From Craterostigma plantagineum (lineage: Eukaryota > Streptophyta > Magnoliopsida > Lamiales > Linderniaceae), in the NCBI GenBank assembly GCA_027422505.1, contig JAPQWV010000017.1:19469501-19533500 (forward strand): a stretch of DNA of 64,000 nucleotides, given 5' to 3'. The translations under genes and the position numbers were made by a program. The first letter of the stretch is position 1. Each line of letters begins with the position of its first letter. Positions 51,301-62,122 of this stretch are shown piece after piece. The notes under the pieces were generated by a model. The model worked only from the letters and a program-made list of their open reading frames with translations. It did not search any database and was not told the origin of the DNA.

Positions 51301-51436
51301 AAAAATTCTCGCGCATGAGTTGCACCCAGTGTTCGAAATCTGTTCTGATATCTAAGTTCCCAACCAGCAAGTCGACGATCACGATACGTGAACCAATACG
51401 GATGCAAGGCTGGCATAGGGAAGTCTGGACATAAAT

Positions 51437-51937
51437 TCAGTCTAATATAATGTTGTAGTCGTCTCCAAGGTGCGCTATGACGATAGTTCGATTCGGTCGA
51501 TCGGCAGTCCGGACGGCACGCAGTGGCAGTATCGTCGTAGAATGCAAGTTGATGGTCGATCCATTACCGTACCCGTAGAGGATAACTACAGCGTTCCAAA
51601 TTGTCGCCACAGCACACAAATCGCACGGTGTCAACATCCAGTGGTTTGCCAAGCAAGGCCCCCCGTCCCAGCGTATACGATCCAACTGCAGATCCAATGA
51701 ATCGCCGTAGTACAATGCCGAGTAACGATCCCAATGGGCCTCGATTTCGTTCGCGACGTTATTCCTTACGGTGACCCATTCGTCCTCGTCATTGTAAATA
51801 TGGGAGGCGATAGCGCGAAATCCGCAGTTGCCGTCAGCCACCACATCCTTATAACTAATTATATACGGATGGATGACTGATGTTACGTGGTACTGCAAGC
51901 GGCTGTGGAAGAAATTGGATTCACCTGTACAAAACAT
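51437..51937 (-). pseudogene. OTU-type cysteine protease domain of the MULE
   Basis: The frame gives the OTU catalytic block VADGNCGFRAIASHIYN (nucleophile Cys in DGNC), then VRNNVANEIEAHWDRYSAL and a C-terminal IVIAHLGDDYNIILD. In OTU proteins the catalytic His usually precedes an aromatic residue in this last strand (HY or HF); here that place reads DDY, so the His seems lost. A 74-bp intron (51,925-51,998; donor GTACTA, acceptor GTACAG) would join it in frame to one reading frame of the upstream transposase, suggesting a transposase-OTU fusion. This domain may have acted on ubiquitin-like conjugates; here it is probably dead. Confidence 0.75.
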
Positions 51938-51947
51938 TTTACCGGTA

Positions 51948-54414
51948 TTAGAAGAACATAAATATTCGTATGTACTTAGGAGTGAAATATAGTAGTACCT
52001 GTCTCCGTAGTAGAAGTACGAGATCGCTTCGCAGACGAAGATGACGTACGCCCCTAGCTGCTACGACCATGACTGCTACGACTGGTACTGCTGCGCCCTC
52101 CGCTCCGTCCCCCCTTGGAATTGCGTACTCCCAAGCACTACGATCATGTTTTGTCGAGTCTCTTTTCTTTGGCCGACCTTTTACAGATGTCTTCACAACA
52201 GGCTCATTCCACTCTTGGGCCTCGGGATAGAGATGTTCGTGAACTACTCGATGGAGGCCTCGCATAACGGCGGGATCGCGACCTTCTGCCTCACGCACGA
52301 GGTCGTATAAGCGCTCTTGATCAGTAATATCGGGAACTACTCCCTCGCCGATTGTGAGTGTCCTCCAGAAGTCGTGCAAGCATTCTAACGAAACTGGATA
52401 GTTGTTGTCCATGCATTGTTGAAGCTCGTAAGCACATGGTAGTTGGTGCGTACGTCGTACTACACATCCGCATCTGGAGTAAACCTCATTCGACAACTCT
52501 TTGGCCCGCCGCAGCTCATTTGCCATAATTCGTATCGCATGGTGTGAAACTCGGTCTGATAATGTTAGGAATGGAAATCCTGACATCGGAATCTGTCGTT
52601 TCGACCCGGACTCCTCATGTGTCTGCATGTCAACATTAAAAACTTATTAGATAAGGATATCTGACACGTAATAATAATTAATTTACCTTTCTGATGCGAT
52701 TCAACTGGTTCGCTATCTTCTCGTGCACCTTCACCCATACGGTGTCAAGAGACCCAGTGGCCGAGTTCAACCATCCTTTCAGCTCGCTATGAGCACTCTC
52801 CACACGACATGTTGTGGTGTTCCCGAAATGAAGCACATCGTTCGTCCAAGCTCTGGCGAACTTCTCCTTATGCACCAACCACGTCTGCTCAACATAACAA
52901 ATGATTGCTGAGTCGGCACTCCAACGCACACGCATGTCATTCACTGCCTTCTCGTATCCGTCAACCGTCGGAGCGTCCACGACTGTTTTGCAGGACTTGT
53001 GCATGAAGTGAGCTGCGGTCTTTTTGCTCTTCCCCGCCAACCAATAAACTTTGTTCTCCACATCTTTATAAATATGCCACGTGCACAGCAGATGGTGAGA
53101 ATGGGGAAATACCATATGTACCGGTCGAAGAAGGCCCAGCTCACGATCAGTGACAATCGCCGACGGATGGACACCTGGCCCTAGAATATCCCTGATAGAC
53201 TGCAACATCCACCCGTAACTTCTCTCCGTCTCGTCCTCCATGACGGCAAACCCGCACAGAAAGTTGTGATTACAGGGAGTCATCCCTATAATCTCAACTA
53301 GAGGCATCTTATATCTATTGGTCTTGTACGTCGAGTCAATCCCAATAAAATAAGGATACGTCCTCAGCAGTGCGAGTGACTCCTGGTGTGCGAGAAAGAC
53401 ATGTGTAAGCACATTAGACTCGTCGTCTCTCAGCGCTTCAACAAAATATCCGGCCTCTGTCGCCTGGTGCATCAACTGGCTCACCACGTCTCGACCCACA
53501 GAATCTTGCTTCTTCAAACGATCTCTGTAATTATATATATGACGGATCGTCGCGTTATCTTTTGCGTGTCGAGCCCTCATCGCTGAGAGGATATGTGCGT
53601 TATCTTTGCCTGGCTGCTTAACCCACTCGTCTGGCGGTGTCCTTCGGAATACTATATCAAAGGGTGATTGTGTATGGAATTCTCAGGTGCACCCGTACGA
53701 ATGTACCATTCCCTAGTAGATGGATCCTGCTGGGCTATGACTACAAACGGGCACCTGCACTTATTAGACTTCGACATCCTCTCCAATTCATCCTCATTGC
53801 CTCTATACGTTCTCCGCGAGAACATCTAATCAATTTTTTTGTTCCTGCCTTCTTGTGCGACGAAATTATCACCTCGAAACCAAGACCTATAGCGACGCCT
53901 TTCGCCCAGTTAATGGCTTCCACGTCGGTCGGAAAGCGTCCTCCTTCGCAGAAATGCTCACTGTAGTTTATCCCATCACCCGTGGAATCCTCCAGAACAA
54001 TCTCCGAGTCTGACAAAAAAAATTAACAACCGAAATCGAATTTCGGTCACTATAAGAGGCAACCGAAACGAGATTTCGGACACCTCTGTCGTAGCCGAAA
54101 TCGGATCTCGACCACGACAGTCATAACCGAATCCAGATTTCGGCTACGACAGTCGTGGCCGAACTAGAATTTCGGTCGCCCTCTTGAGCAATCGAAATTG
54201 ATTTTTGGTCATCACAAGGGTTGACCGAAATTGTTGTTCGGTCACCCCTTGTGTTGACCGAAATTATGTTTCGGTCGGGCCGAAATTTTCGCTCGAATCC
54301 GACCGTTTTTCGAGAATTCACGTCTATAAAAACGAAATTTACGAGAATTTGCTTACCATCCGTGCCAATAGACGCTTTCTTTTGACTTTTCCATTTTCCA
54401 AATAGACGATTCAT
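51948..54414 (-). pseudogene. MULE transposase (FAR1/WRKY-GCM1 finger, MULE DDE core, SWIM finger)
   Basis: Exon 1 is 54,414-54,357 (MNRLFGKWKSQKKASIGTD), intron 1 is 54,356-54,010, and exon 2 opens DSEIVLEDSTGDGINYSEHF. Next come a FAR1-type finger (CRCPFVV ... HNHP, about 53,660-53,740), the DDE core 53,580-52,678 with FIGIDSTYKTNRYKMPL, SAIVTDRELGLLRPV and the CTWHI helix, and a SWIM finger CGCVVRRTHQLPCAYEL with an AT-hook-like KGRPKK. This is the mudrA-type protein that binds the ends and cuts DNA. At least three frame changes or stops are present (near 53,770, 53,665 and about 52,100), so it is inactive as read. Confidence 0.88.
54030..54276. repeat. Right array of CCGAAAT...TTTCGG palindromes in intron 1 of the transposase gene
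   Basis: Eight units begin at 54,030, 54,063, 54,095, 54,127, 54,159, 54,192, 54,225 and 54,258, at a steady 32-33 bp. They lie within the predicted intron 54,010-54,356 and mirror the left array in number, motif and spacing. Confidence 0.9.
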
Positions 54415-55414
54415 CGCGATTTGAACGTTTTTTTTGTTTTGTTTGAGTCTGATTTGAATGTTTAATTGCTATATGAAAATTGTTGTCTGGAAAAGGACTT
54501 TAAATAAAAATTTAATTCAAAAGCGCAATTTTGTCTTTTTTCAGCCCTTTAGGGGGCGGTGACTAGGAAAAAGGGGGCGGTGAATAGCAATTCAGTAATA
54601 AATCTCAATCACGCAGATTTCGATTTCCTGTTTAATTTTACACGGATTATATTATGTCTTTAATACTAATTAAACCAACCTAAGAAATGGGAAAATCTTG
54701 TAGTGGAAATCTGTAGTAATATATATTGAATATGTATAGGGTAAAAAAACCTTAACCAACATTAATATCCCGTAAGGTTTTTCTTTTTTTGTATTTTTTC
54801 TTTTGACAAATACTATCATGTACAATTCGATGGTCTTCTTGGTCCAAGCTGCCCTTTTGCTCTCATTCACTTTACCTGCACATTTTAGAACATTGGAGAG
54901 GTAATCTAACTAGCGTATTATTTTTTATTTTATTTTATTTTATTTTTTTGTTTTTGCCTGTCAAGAGGTATGTATTGTCAACGTCCTTACACTAAGTTTG
55001 ACTGAATGAATTTGAACCTCAGATTCTGAAGACAATTCCATTTTTCAGCTTGACTAATTATACTAATTTGCGTATCTCTAAAGTTCACGCAGACGAAGAA
55101 AGTCAAGGAGTTAATAAATTTTTACACGTCTTATATATGGTATAAGCTTATGTTGCTTTTTTTGCAGTGGAATGCTTCAAGAACATGATGAGCCTCAAGC
55201 TTCTCATGTCAAATTGCTCTTACACGATCAACAAGTAAGCCAATACTAATTATTTAATCCTTGTGTTTGTCATAAAAGAAAAATTACATTATGAATTAAT
55301 TATTTATTTATTGTGAAGGTGGTGATGTGTAATGGGATTGTCCAAGTGACAGTGGCAATTCCAGGTGGATATGTCACTAATATTGCATACAAAAATGGAG
55401 AAAATCTTCTAGAA

Positions 55415-55844
55415 TGTTGCGAAATGGACAGCGTAACGAAATTGGAAATGACTGTGAGGATAAATGGAACACGGGAATTTACGTGGAAAACCCCTTTTTT
55501 ACTTGGGGTAAAAACCACGGGCGAGGTAGAAATTTATTACTGTGGTAAAAACAGGGGTTACAACCTCTCAATCTATAAAGGAGAAAACACTCACTATCTC
55601 TCTTTATAGTCGGAGTAAATACCGAACAAACCCTCAATTTTTTCTACCCTCTATTTCTTTCTTTTTCTCTCTATTTTTTTCCTCTTTGTTTTGGTGTGTT
55701 TTTAGTTCAATGCCTCGTAGCCTATTTATAGGCAAAGGCATCATACTAATAAAAAAAAAATAATATTATAATAATATTATTATTATAGCTAATGAGTAGG
55801 TGAAGTGGGTTGGTGACCAACCCACTCAACCCACCTTCCCTTCA
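55415..55844 (-). repeat. Copia 3' LTR
   Basis: Near-identical to 60,197-60,626. Differences are seen near 55,580 (two bases) and in the A run near 55,751-55,760 (three bases). Confidence 0.97.
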
Positions 55845-55915
55845 ATCTCCCACTTGAAGATTTGATTGATGACCAATCAGATCTTCACACCATTCTTCTA
55901 GCTTGCCTTTGCATG

Positions 55916-58900
55916 TTACTTATGTTCAGTCAATCCACATGAGGAACGACACCACATAAACTTGTCCACAGGAATTGCTTTGGTCATGTAGTCTGCCAGA
56001 TTATCCGCAGTGTGAACTTTTTGCATGTCCACAGTCCCCTCTTCCACTTGTTCACGAACAAAGTGGTATTGTACCCGAATGTGTTTGGTTCTTGAATGAT
56101 ATGCTGGATTCCTTGCAAGATGTAATGCACTCTGGCTATCACAATAGAGAACAATATTCTCCTGTTTGTGGCCGAGTTCTTCCAACAACATCTTCAACCA
56201 TATTGCCTCTTTACTGGCTTGCGTAGCTGCGACATATTCTGCTTCCGTTGTTGATGTTACAACAATGGACTGCAGTTTTGAAACCCAGCTTACAGCACCG
56301 CCAGCAAGATTGAACACATATCCGGTAGTGGATCTGCTTTTATCAAGTTCACCTGCATAATCTGCATCAACAAAACCATGGACAGTAAAATCTGTACCTC
56401 CGTAACATAAGGCAAGATCCGAGGTTCCCTTGATATATCTGAGAATCCTCTTAACAGCACTCCAGTGCTCCCGACCAGGGTTGGACATGTATCGGCTAAC
56501 AACTCCCACTGCATGGGCAATGTCTGGTCTGGTACAGATCATTGCGAACATTAGACTTCCTACTGCCGATGCATATGGCAGTCGAGACATCTCTATCCTC
56601 TCGTCTTCATCAGAAGGACACATCTCGGATGATAGCTTGAAATTAGCAGCAAGAGGGGTAGATATTGGCTTACTATTTGCATGTTGAACCTTCGCAGAAT
56701 TTTCTTCAAATAATTCTTTTGAGAAAGCCAAATCTTCCGCTTGCTTCTGTCTCGAGATATTTGCACACCAAGGATTTTGTTTGCTGGCCCCAAGTCCTTC
56801 ATTTCGAATTCACTAGCCAGTTGAGTCTTTAAGTCGGCGATACGACCTTTGTTGGGTCCTGCCACCAGCATATCGTCGACGTACAACAGCAACATGATGA
56901 AATCGTCAACGCCAAATCTCTTGAAATATGCACAAGGATCTGAATATAGCCTGTTGTAGCCAAGACTCATTATGAAGGAGTCAAATCTCTTATACCAGCA
57001 TCGAGGTGCTTGTTTGAGCCCATAGAGAGATTTGATCAGTCTGCAAACCAAATCTTCTTTTCCTTGTTCCTCGAAACCTTCTGGTTGAAGCATATATATT
57101 TCTTCATCCAGATCACCATGGAGAAAGGCCGTCTTTACATCCAGCTGCTCAAGATGCAAGTCGAATGTAGCACACATTGATAAGACCACCCTGACTGTTC
57201 TAAGTCGTACCACCGGTGAGAAAATTTCGTTGAAGTCAATCCCTTCTTTCTGAGCATATCCTTTTACAATCAGTCTAGCACGGTAACGTTCTACCTGGTC
57301 ATCACCATTCCGCTTGATTTTGTACACCTATTTTTTGCCAATGGGTTTCCTTCCTTGCGGTAATGGCACCAACTCCCATGTCTCATTTTTATAGAGAGCT
57401 TCCATTTCCTCTTGCATCGCTGAAATCCACAGACTCGCATCTGAATTATTCAGTGCTTCTTGGAAAGTGGTTGGCTCTCCATCCTCCGTTAGAAAACAGT
57501 ATGCAAGATTGCTCTCTATCTCATAATCTGAGTGCCAACTTGGCGGTCTACGCTCGCGTGATGACCGCAAGAGTTCCGATACTTCAGATTCGACTGGGTC
57601 GAGCTCTTCGTGCGCCGGTTCAGCTTCAGAAGAATTATATTGCTCCAATTTTCGTTTCACCGGCGTAGTCTTTGTCACGCCTTTTGAACTGCTATCATTT
57701 TCGACTTGCTCTTGATCGCTATCTTCCAGGAAGATAACATCTCTGCTGATGATCACTTTGTGGTCAGTGAGATCCCACAAGCGATACCCCTTTACTCCAT
57801 CAGCGTAGCCCAAGAATAGGCATTTCCTGGACTTTGGATCCAACTTCGTTGTTTCTTGGTTGTGGTACATCGCGTACGTTGAACTTCCAAATACATGGAG
57901 GTTTGAATAATCTGCAGGTGCACCAGTCCACATTTCCATCGGTGTTCGCATCTCTATAGCAGTAGATGGAGCCCGATTCACCACATAACAGGCAGTACAG
58001 ACCGCTTCCGCCCAGAACTTCTTTTCTAGGCCCGCAGTTCTCAACATTGCCCTCGTTCTTTCCAACAGGGTTCTATTCAACCGCTCTGCCACTCCATTCT
58101 GTTGTGGAGTGTAAGCCGTGGTGAACTGCCTTCTGATGCCCGCGTCTTTGCAGAATTCAGTGAATTCTTTGCCAGTATATTCTCCTCCATTATCTGACCG
58201 GAGACACTTGATCTTTCTGCCGGTTTCAAGTTCAACTCGCGCCTTGTATGTTTTGAAGATAGGAAACACTTCGTCCTTCTTCTTGATTGGGTACACCCAG
58301 CATCTCCTGGAGTAGTCGTCTATGAATGATACGAAGTAGCTAGCTCCTCCCAGGGACGCAATCGGTGCTTGCCATACATCAGAGTGGATCAATTCTAGAA
58401 TTTCTTTGCTTCTAGAATTTGAAGTGGAGAACTTCAGGCGATGCTGCTTGCTCACAATACAATGCTCGCAAAATGGTAGCGTCACCGTCGTGAGACCAGG
58501 AAGTAGATTCTTTTGCGCAAGAATTTTCATGCCTTGTTCAGACATATGACCAAGTTTCTTATGCCAAGTCATCGTAGACTTTTCATTTGAACTTGTCGTG
58601 GCAACGGATGCCTGCCCTTCTTGCAGAGTCTCTCCCTTTAGCATGTATAGATTTGCAGCTATCTTTTCTCCCTTCATTACCACCAGTGCTCCTTTGAAAA
58701 CTTTCATGATCTTATTCTCCAATTCAATTTTGAAACCAAGATCATCCAGTTGCAACACGGACAACAGATTTTTCTTCAAGCCCTCCACATGTCGGACAGC
58801 ATGGATGGTACGCACAGTGCCATCGTACATCTTTATTTGAATCGTACCGACCCCGACAATCTTCAGCGCTTGGTCGTTGCAGCTGTAGACATACCCTCCA

Positions 58901-58977
58901 AAGATTGGCTCGTATTGGTGAAACCATTCTCTTCGAGAGGTCATGTGAAAAGTTGCTGCAGAGTCCATGAGCCACAT
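55916..58977 (-). pseudogene. Copia pol: protease, integrase, reverse transcriptase, RNase H
   Basis: Order from 58,977 downward: protease-like LMDSAATFHM; GAG-pre-integrase WHKKLGHMSEQGM with CEHC; integrase core with IHSDVW, FIDDYSRR, RSDNGGEYTGKEF and TPQQNGVAERLNRT; reverse transcriptase with TVRVVLSMCATFDLHLEQLD and the catalytic LLYVDDML; RNase H with VDADYAGE, STTEAEYVA and HIRVQYHFVRE. Lesions: a TAG replacing an expected Trp codon at about 57,330 and a frameshift near 56,670 between RT and RNase H. Confidence 0.92.
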
Positions 58978-59867
58978 GTCATGAATCTTCCATTTTCAGC
59001 GATAGTGGTTGCGGCTTCACACACCAAGGCAATTCCATCGTCGATAGTGTTGGCGGCATTTCCTTGGGCATTGAGATTTTTATTTAGAGCCCAACAATCT
59101 TTCTTCAGATGACCTTTCTTGCCACAGTGGTAACACTTTATAGCCTTCTTATTTTTCGTAACAAGGTTTTGCCGTTTTTGACTCCCACTTGGACCAGACT
59201 CTCCGGGTCTTGTCCGTTTTCGGCTCATATTTGGACCACGTGCTCCTGATCTTGCCCTCGTCACTGCCAATGCTTCCGCCTGTTGGGACGTTATCAACTT
59301 GTCTTCTTTGTTATTGCGTCGACTTTCCTCTTCGAGAACCGCAGCTGCAATATTGTCGAACATAAGTTTTCCCGCAGCTTGGTTGTTGCTCAGATTGATG
59401 ACAAGTTGATCGTAGGAGTCTGGCAGGCTTTGCAGTAGAAGCTCGGCACGTTCACTTGGCTCTATTTTGTAGTCCAAGTCTTTAAGTTGAGAGAACAAAG
59501 TATTCAACTTATTGATGTGCTCGGTCACTGAAGAAGATTCTTCCATTCGTAGATGGTATAATTTTCTTTTGAGGAAAATTCGGCTGTGGAGTGACTTGAC
59601 TTGATACAACTTCTCAAGATGGTCTCATATTTCTTTCGCACTAGTCTTCTCTTCTACACTTGATAATATATCATCTGCTAAGGTCAGATGAATATTGGCG
59701 ATGGCTCTCCCGTCTATCTTCCTCCATTTGGCATCACTAACAACAGTTGTTGGTCTGCCAGTGAGCGCCTCCAGACATTTTTTTTGAGTAAAATTGCCTT
59801 TATCCTCATTTTCCACAGTGAGTAGTTTCTCCCGTTGAATTTCTCAATTTCATTTTTAGCTGCCATT
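58941..59867 (-). pseudogene. Copia gag
   Basis: It starts MAAKNEIEKFNGRNYSLWKM and carries RMEESSSVTEHINKLNTLF, ERAELLLQSLPDSYD and the zinc knuckle CYHCGKKGHLKKDC. A frameshift lies in an A8 run near 59,780, a TGA replaces an expected Trp codon near 59,627, and the frame changes again before the protease near 58,970. Confidence 0.9.
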
Positions 59868-60196
59868 TTTCCCACGTCGCTATCGTCGGAGAAATTCGAC
59901 AGTCCAGCCAAATAGTACTGATCAGATAATTTGCAGAAAGGGTAGCGACCAGCTTTCAAGACAAAATTACCCTTCTAAGTAAATTCCCAGATGAGATCTG
60001 GTGGGGTCACTATGTGTCCCGCTTGGCACCAGCCACCTAGACAGAACTTACTTACACAGTCTATTACCACGACTTGCCAAAGAACTCTTCCGTAACGATA
60101 AACCTTTTCGATATCCTTTCTGATGTGGAAGATCAGACAAAGCTGCAACCACAGAGCATAATTGGAATATCAATCAGGACTGGCTCTGATACCACT

Positions 60197-60626
60197 TGTT
60201 GCGAAATGGACAGCGTAACGAAATTGGAAATGACTGTGAGGATAAATGGAACACGGGAATTTACGTGGAAAACCCCTTTTTTACTTGGGGTAAAAACCAC
60301 GGGCGAGGTAGAAATTTATTACTGTGGTAAAAACAGGGGTTACAACCTCTCAATCTATAAAGAAAAAAACACTCACTATCTCTCTTTATAGTCGGAGTAA
60401 ATACCGAACAAACCCTCAATTTTTTCTACCCTCTATTTCTTTCTTTTTCTCTCTATTTTTTTCCTCTTTGTTTTGGTGTGTTTTTAGTTCAATGCCTCGT
60501 AGCCTATTTATAGGCAAAGGCATCATACTAATACAAATATAATAATATTATAATAATATTATTATTATAGCTAATGAGTAGGTGAAGTGGGTTGGTGACC
60601 AACCCACTCAACCCACCTTCCCTTCA
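60197..60626 (-). repeat. Copia 5' LTR
   Basis: 430 bp, starts TGTTGCGAAATGG on the plus strand and ends CCCTTCA, next to the primer-binding site at 60,183-60,194. Confidence 0.97.
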
Positions 60627-61457
60627 TAGAAGACCAAGAGGTAGCTGCATATGACAGAGGGCAAGTATTAGTCTTAAATATTTATATCATTTATGCAATA
60701 TATACGTACTGCAGGTATAGATATAAATTAGAATATTAGATGAATAAAATGCTCCCTATGAATTTTATAAAATTGCAAAAGCAATTTGTTTAATAGTCGC
60801 TTCAGTTTAAGTATTTCTTTCTCTCGCTTCTAATCTGTTCCTATCTTCGTTAAATAACCATTTCATATTTTACTCGTCGTAATAATAGGCATTGGGATAT
60901 TGTTTGGAACTCGTCGGAATCAGCGACGACTTGCACGGACAAGTGAGTATATACAATACATGGCGACATGTCATTATATATAAATCTGATATATTTGTAA
61001 ATATAAATATTGTGTAATTGGTGACATCACAAAACAGTATTATCACAATATTAATTTAAGGGAGAACTTTTCTTTTGTTTAATTACTGAGCTGAAACAAC
61101 TAAATCTTTTTGTTGCTTGCTAAGTTTACTTGGAACGACATTCGAAATCATTAAACAAGACGGATATCAAGTAGATATTTCATTTGTCAAAACATGGACA
61201 TCCAATGACTCGACGTCTCCTTTAAACATCGATAAAAGGTTTATAATTTTTTTTTGCTCCTTACAACTATAATATATATATATATATATATTCTTTAATT
61301 TCTATAAAGAAAAATATAAATTAAAACCAATACGCAGATACGTGATGTTGGCCGATTCCCCTGGATTTTATACATACGCTGTGATGGAGCGTTTGCAGGG
61401 TTGGCCTGCTTTCGACATTTTCCAAGGAAGAGTAGTGTTCAAACTCCGCCGTAAACT

Positions 61458-62122
61458 GTAAGTACGATTGTCTGATTTTGATTTTGGATCACTATATTTA
61501 ATAATTTCAAAATTAGGTCCGTCTGAAAAAAATTAGATCTCCGATCATTTTTCTGACAAAACAAGTCGGAAATTCCTTTGCTCACCGTACGGCAAGTCAG
61601 CAGCCTAGGACATAGAACCCAGATGAGCTCCAGTGGGGTCATGGGACCCCACAAAAAATATTAATAAGATAGGGATAATTTTTAATGAAGAAGATAAAAT
61701 TAAAAATAACTACACTAAGAGGACCCCAGTGAATTTTTTTTAAACATTGGGTACGAGTCCAGTTAGACTGAATAAGCTAACTTTCTTTTCTGCCTATGCC
61801 ACTGGCCTAGTGGGTGAAAAAATTTCCAAAAGCTTCGAAAATTTAGGATTTCCGACTTGTTTTGTCTGGAAAATAGGAAACTCAAACTTGTTCCGACGAA
61901 TGAAGCTAGCGACCTACGTTGCAATTATCGAATATTCTGACATGAGTCGAAAATCGTCATACTTAGCGTACATATATTTGTTAGAGAAATGAAGAAATTT
62001 CAAATTTGTTCCAACGCATGAAGCCAGCAACGCACTTTACAAATCGAAAATCGTTATATACTTAGTGAGCCAAATTTATTTATTTATTTTCAAATGTATA
62101 AATTAATGAGACCCAATTTAAG
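61458..62122 (+). other. Long intron of the lyase gene
   Basis: No element with clear ends was found inside. Two copies of a CAAATTTGTTCC/GAAGC(C)AGC-like block lie at about 61,880-61,920 and 62,000-62,030. Confidence 0.5.

Larger units (their letters stand above)
47629..54593. mobile_element. MuDR-like MULE with PMD, transposase and OTU coding regions
   Basis: A perfect 10-bp duplication AGTAATAAAT flanks the element (47,619-47,628 and 54,594-54,603). The terminal inverted repeats pair ACTATTTATCGCCCC with GCTATTCACCGCCCCC and share CACCGCCCCCTAAAGGG-type text. Weaker similarity runs about 0.6 kb inward on both sides, through the start codons, first exons and first introns of two convergent genes. 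Left gene: PMD protein, plus strand. Right gene: MULE transposase reading toward an OTU domain, minus strand. A 1.3 kb AT-rich tandem array separates their 3' ends. Both genes carry stops and frameshifts, so this copy is probably inactive. Confidence 0.92.
47088..54757. mobile_element. Long-arm foldback element, split by the MULE
   Basis: The left arm 47,088-47,345 is the inverted copy of two right-arm pieces: 47,518-47,628 and, beyond the MULE, 54,604-54,757. Matching text includes ATATATTACTACAGATTTCC, CCCATTTCTTAGGTTGG, AATCTGCGTGA and CTGCCAGAAAGTTA. With the MULE and its 10-bp duplication removed the arms are about 260 bp and the element about 700 bp. It has no coding capacity, and its own target duplication was not resolved. 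Its right end is 61 bp before the lyase start codon. Confidence 0.75.
55415..60626 (-). mobile_element. Copia (Tork/Tnt1-like) LTR retrotransposon, complete and young
   Basis: Two 430-bp LTRs (TGTTGCG...CCTTCA) and a perfect 5-bp duplication TAGAA (55,410-55,414 and 60,627-60,631) bound a 5,212-bp element reading on the minus strand. The primer-binding site TGGTATCAGAGC (initiator Met tRNA) is at 60,194-60,183, and the polypurine tract AAGTGGGAGAT is at 55,855-55,845. By eye the LTRs differ at about five positions, so insertion is recent. It lies inside a coding exon of the lyase gene, in the opposite orientation. Confidence 0.97.
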
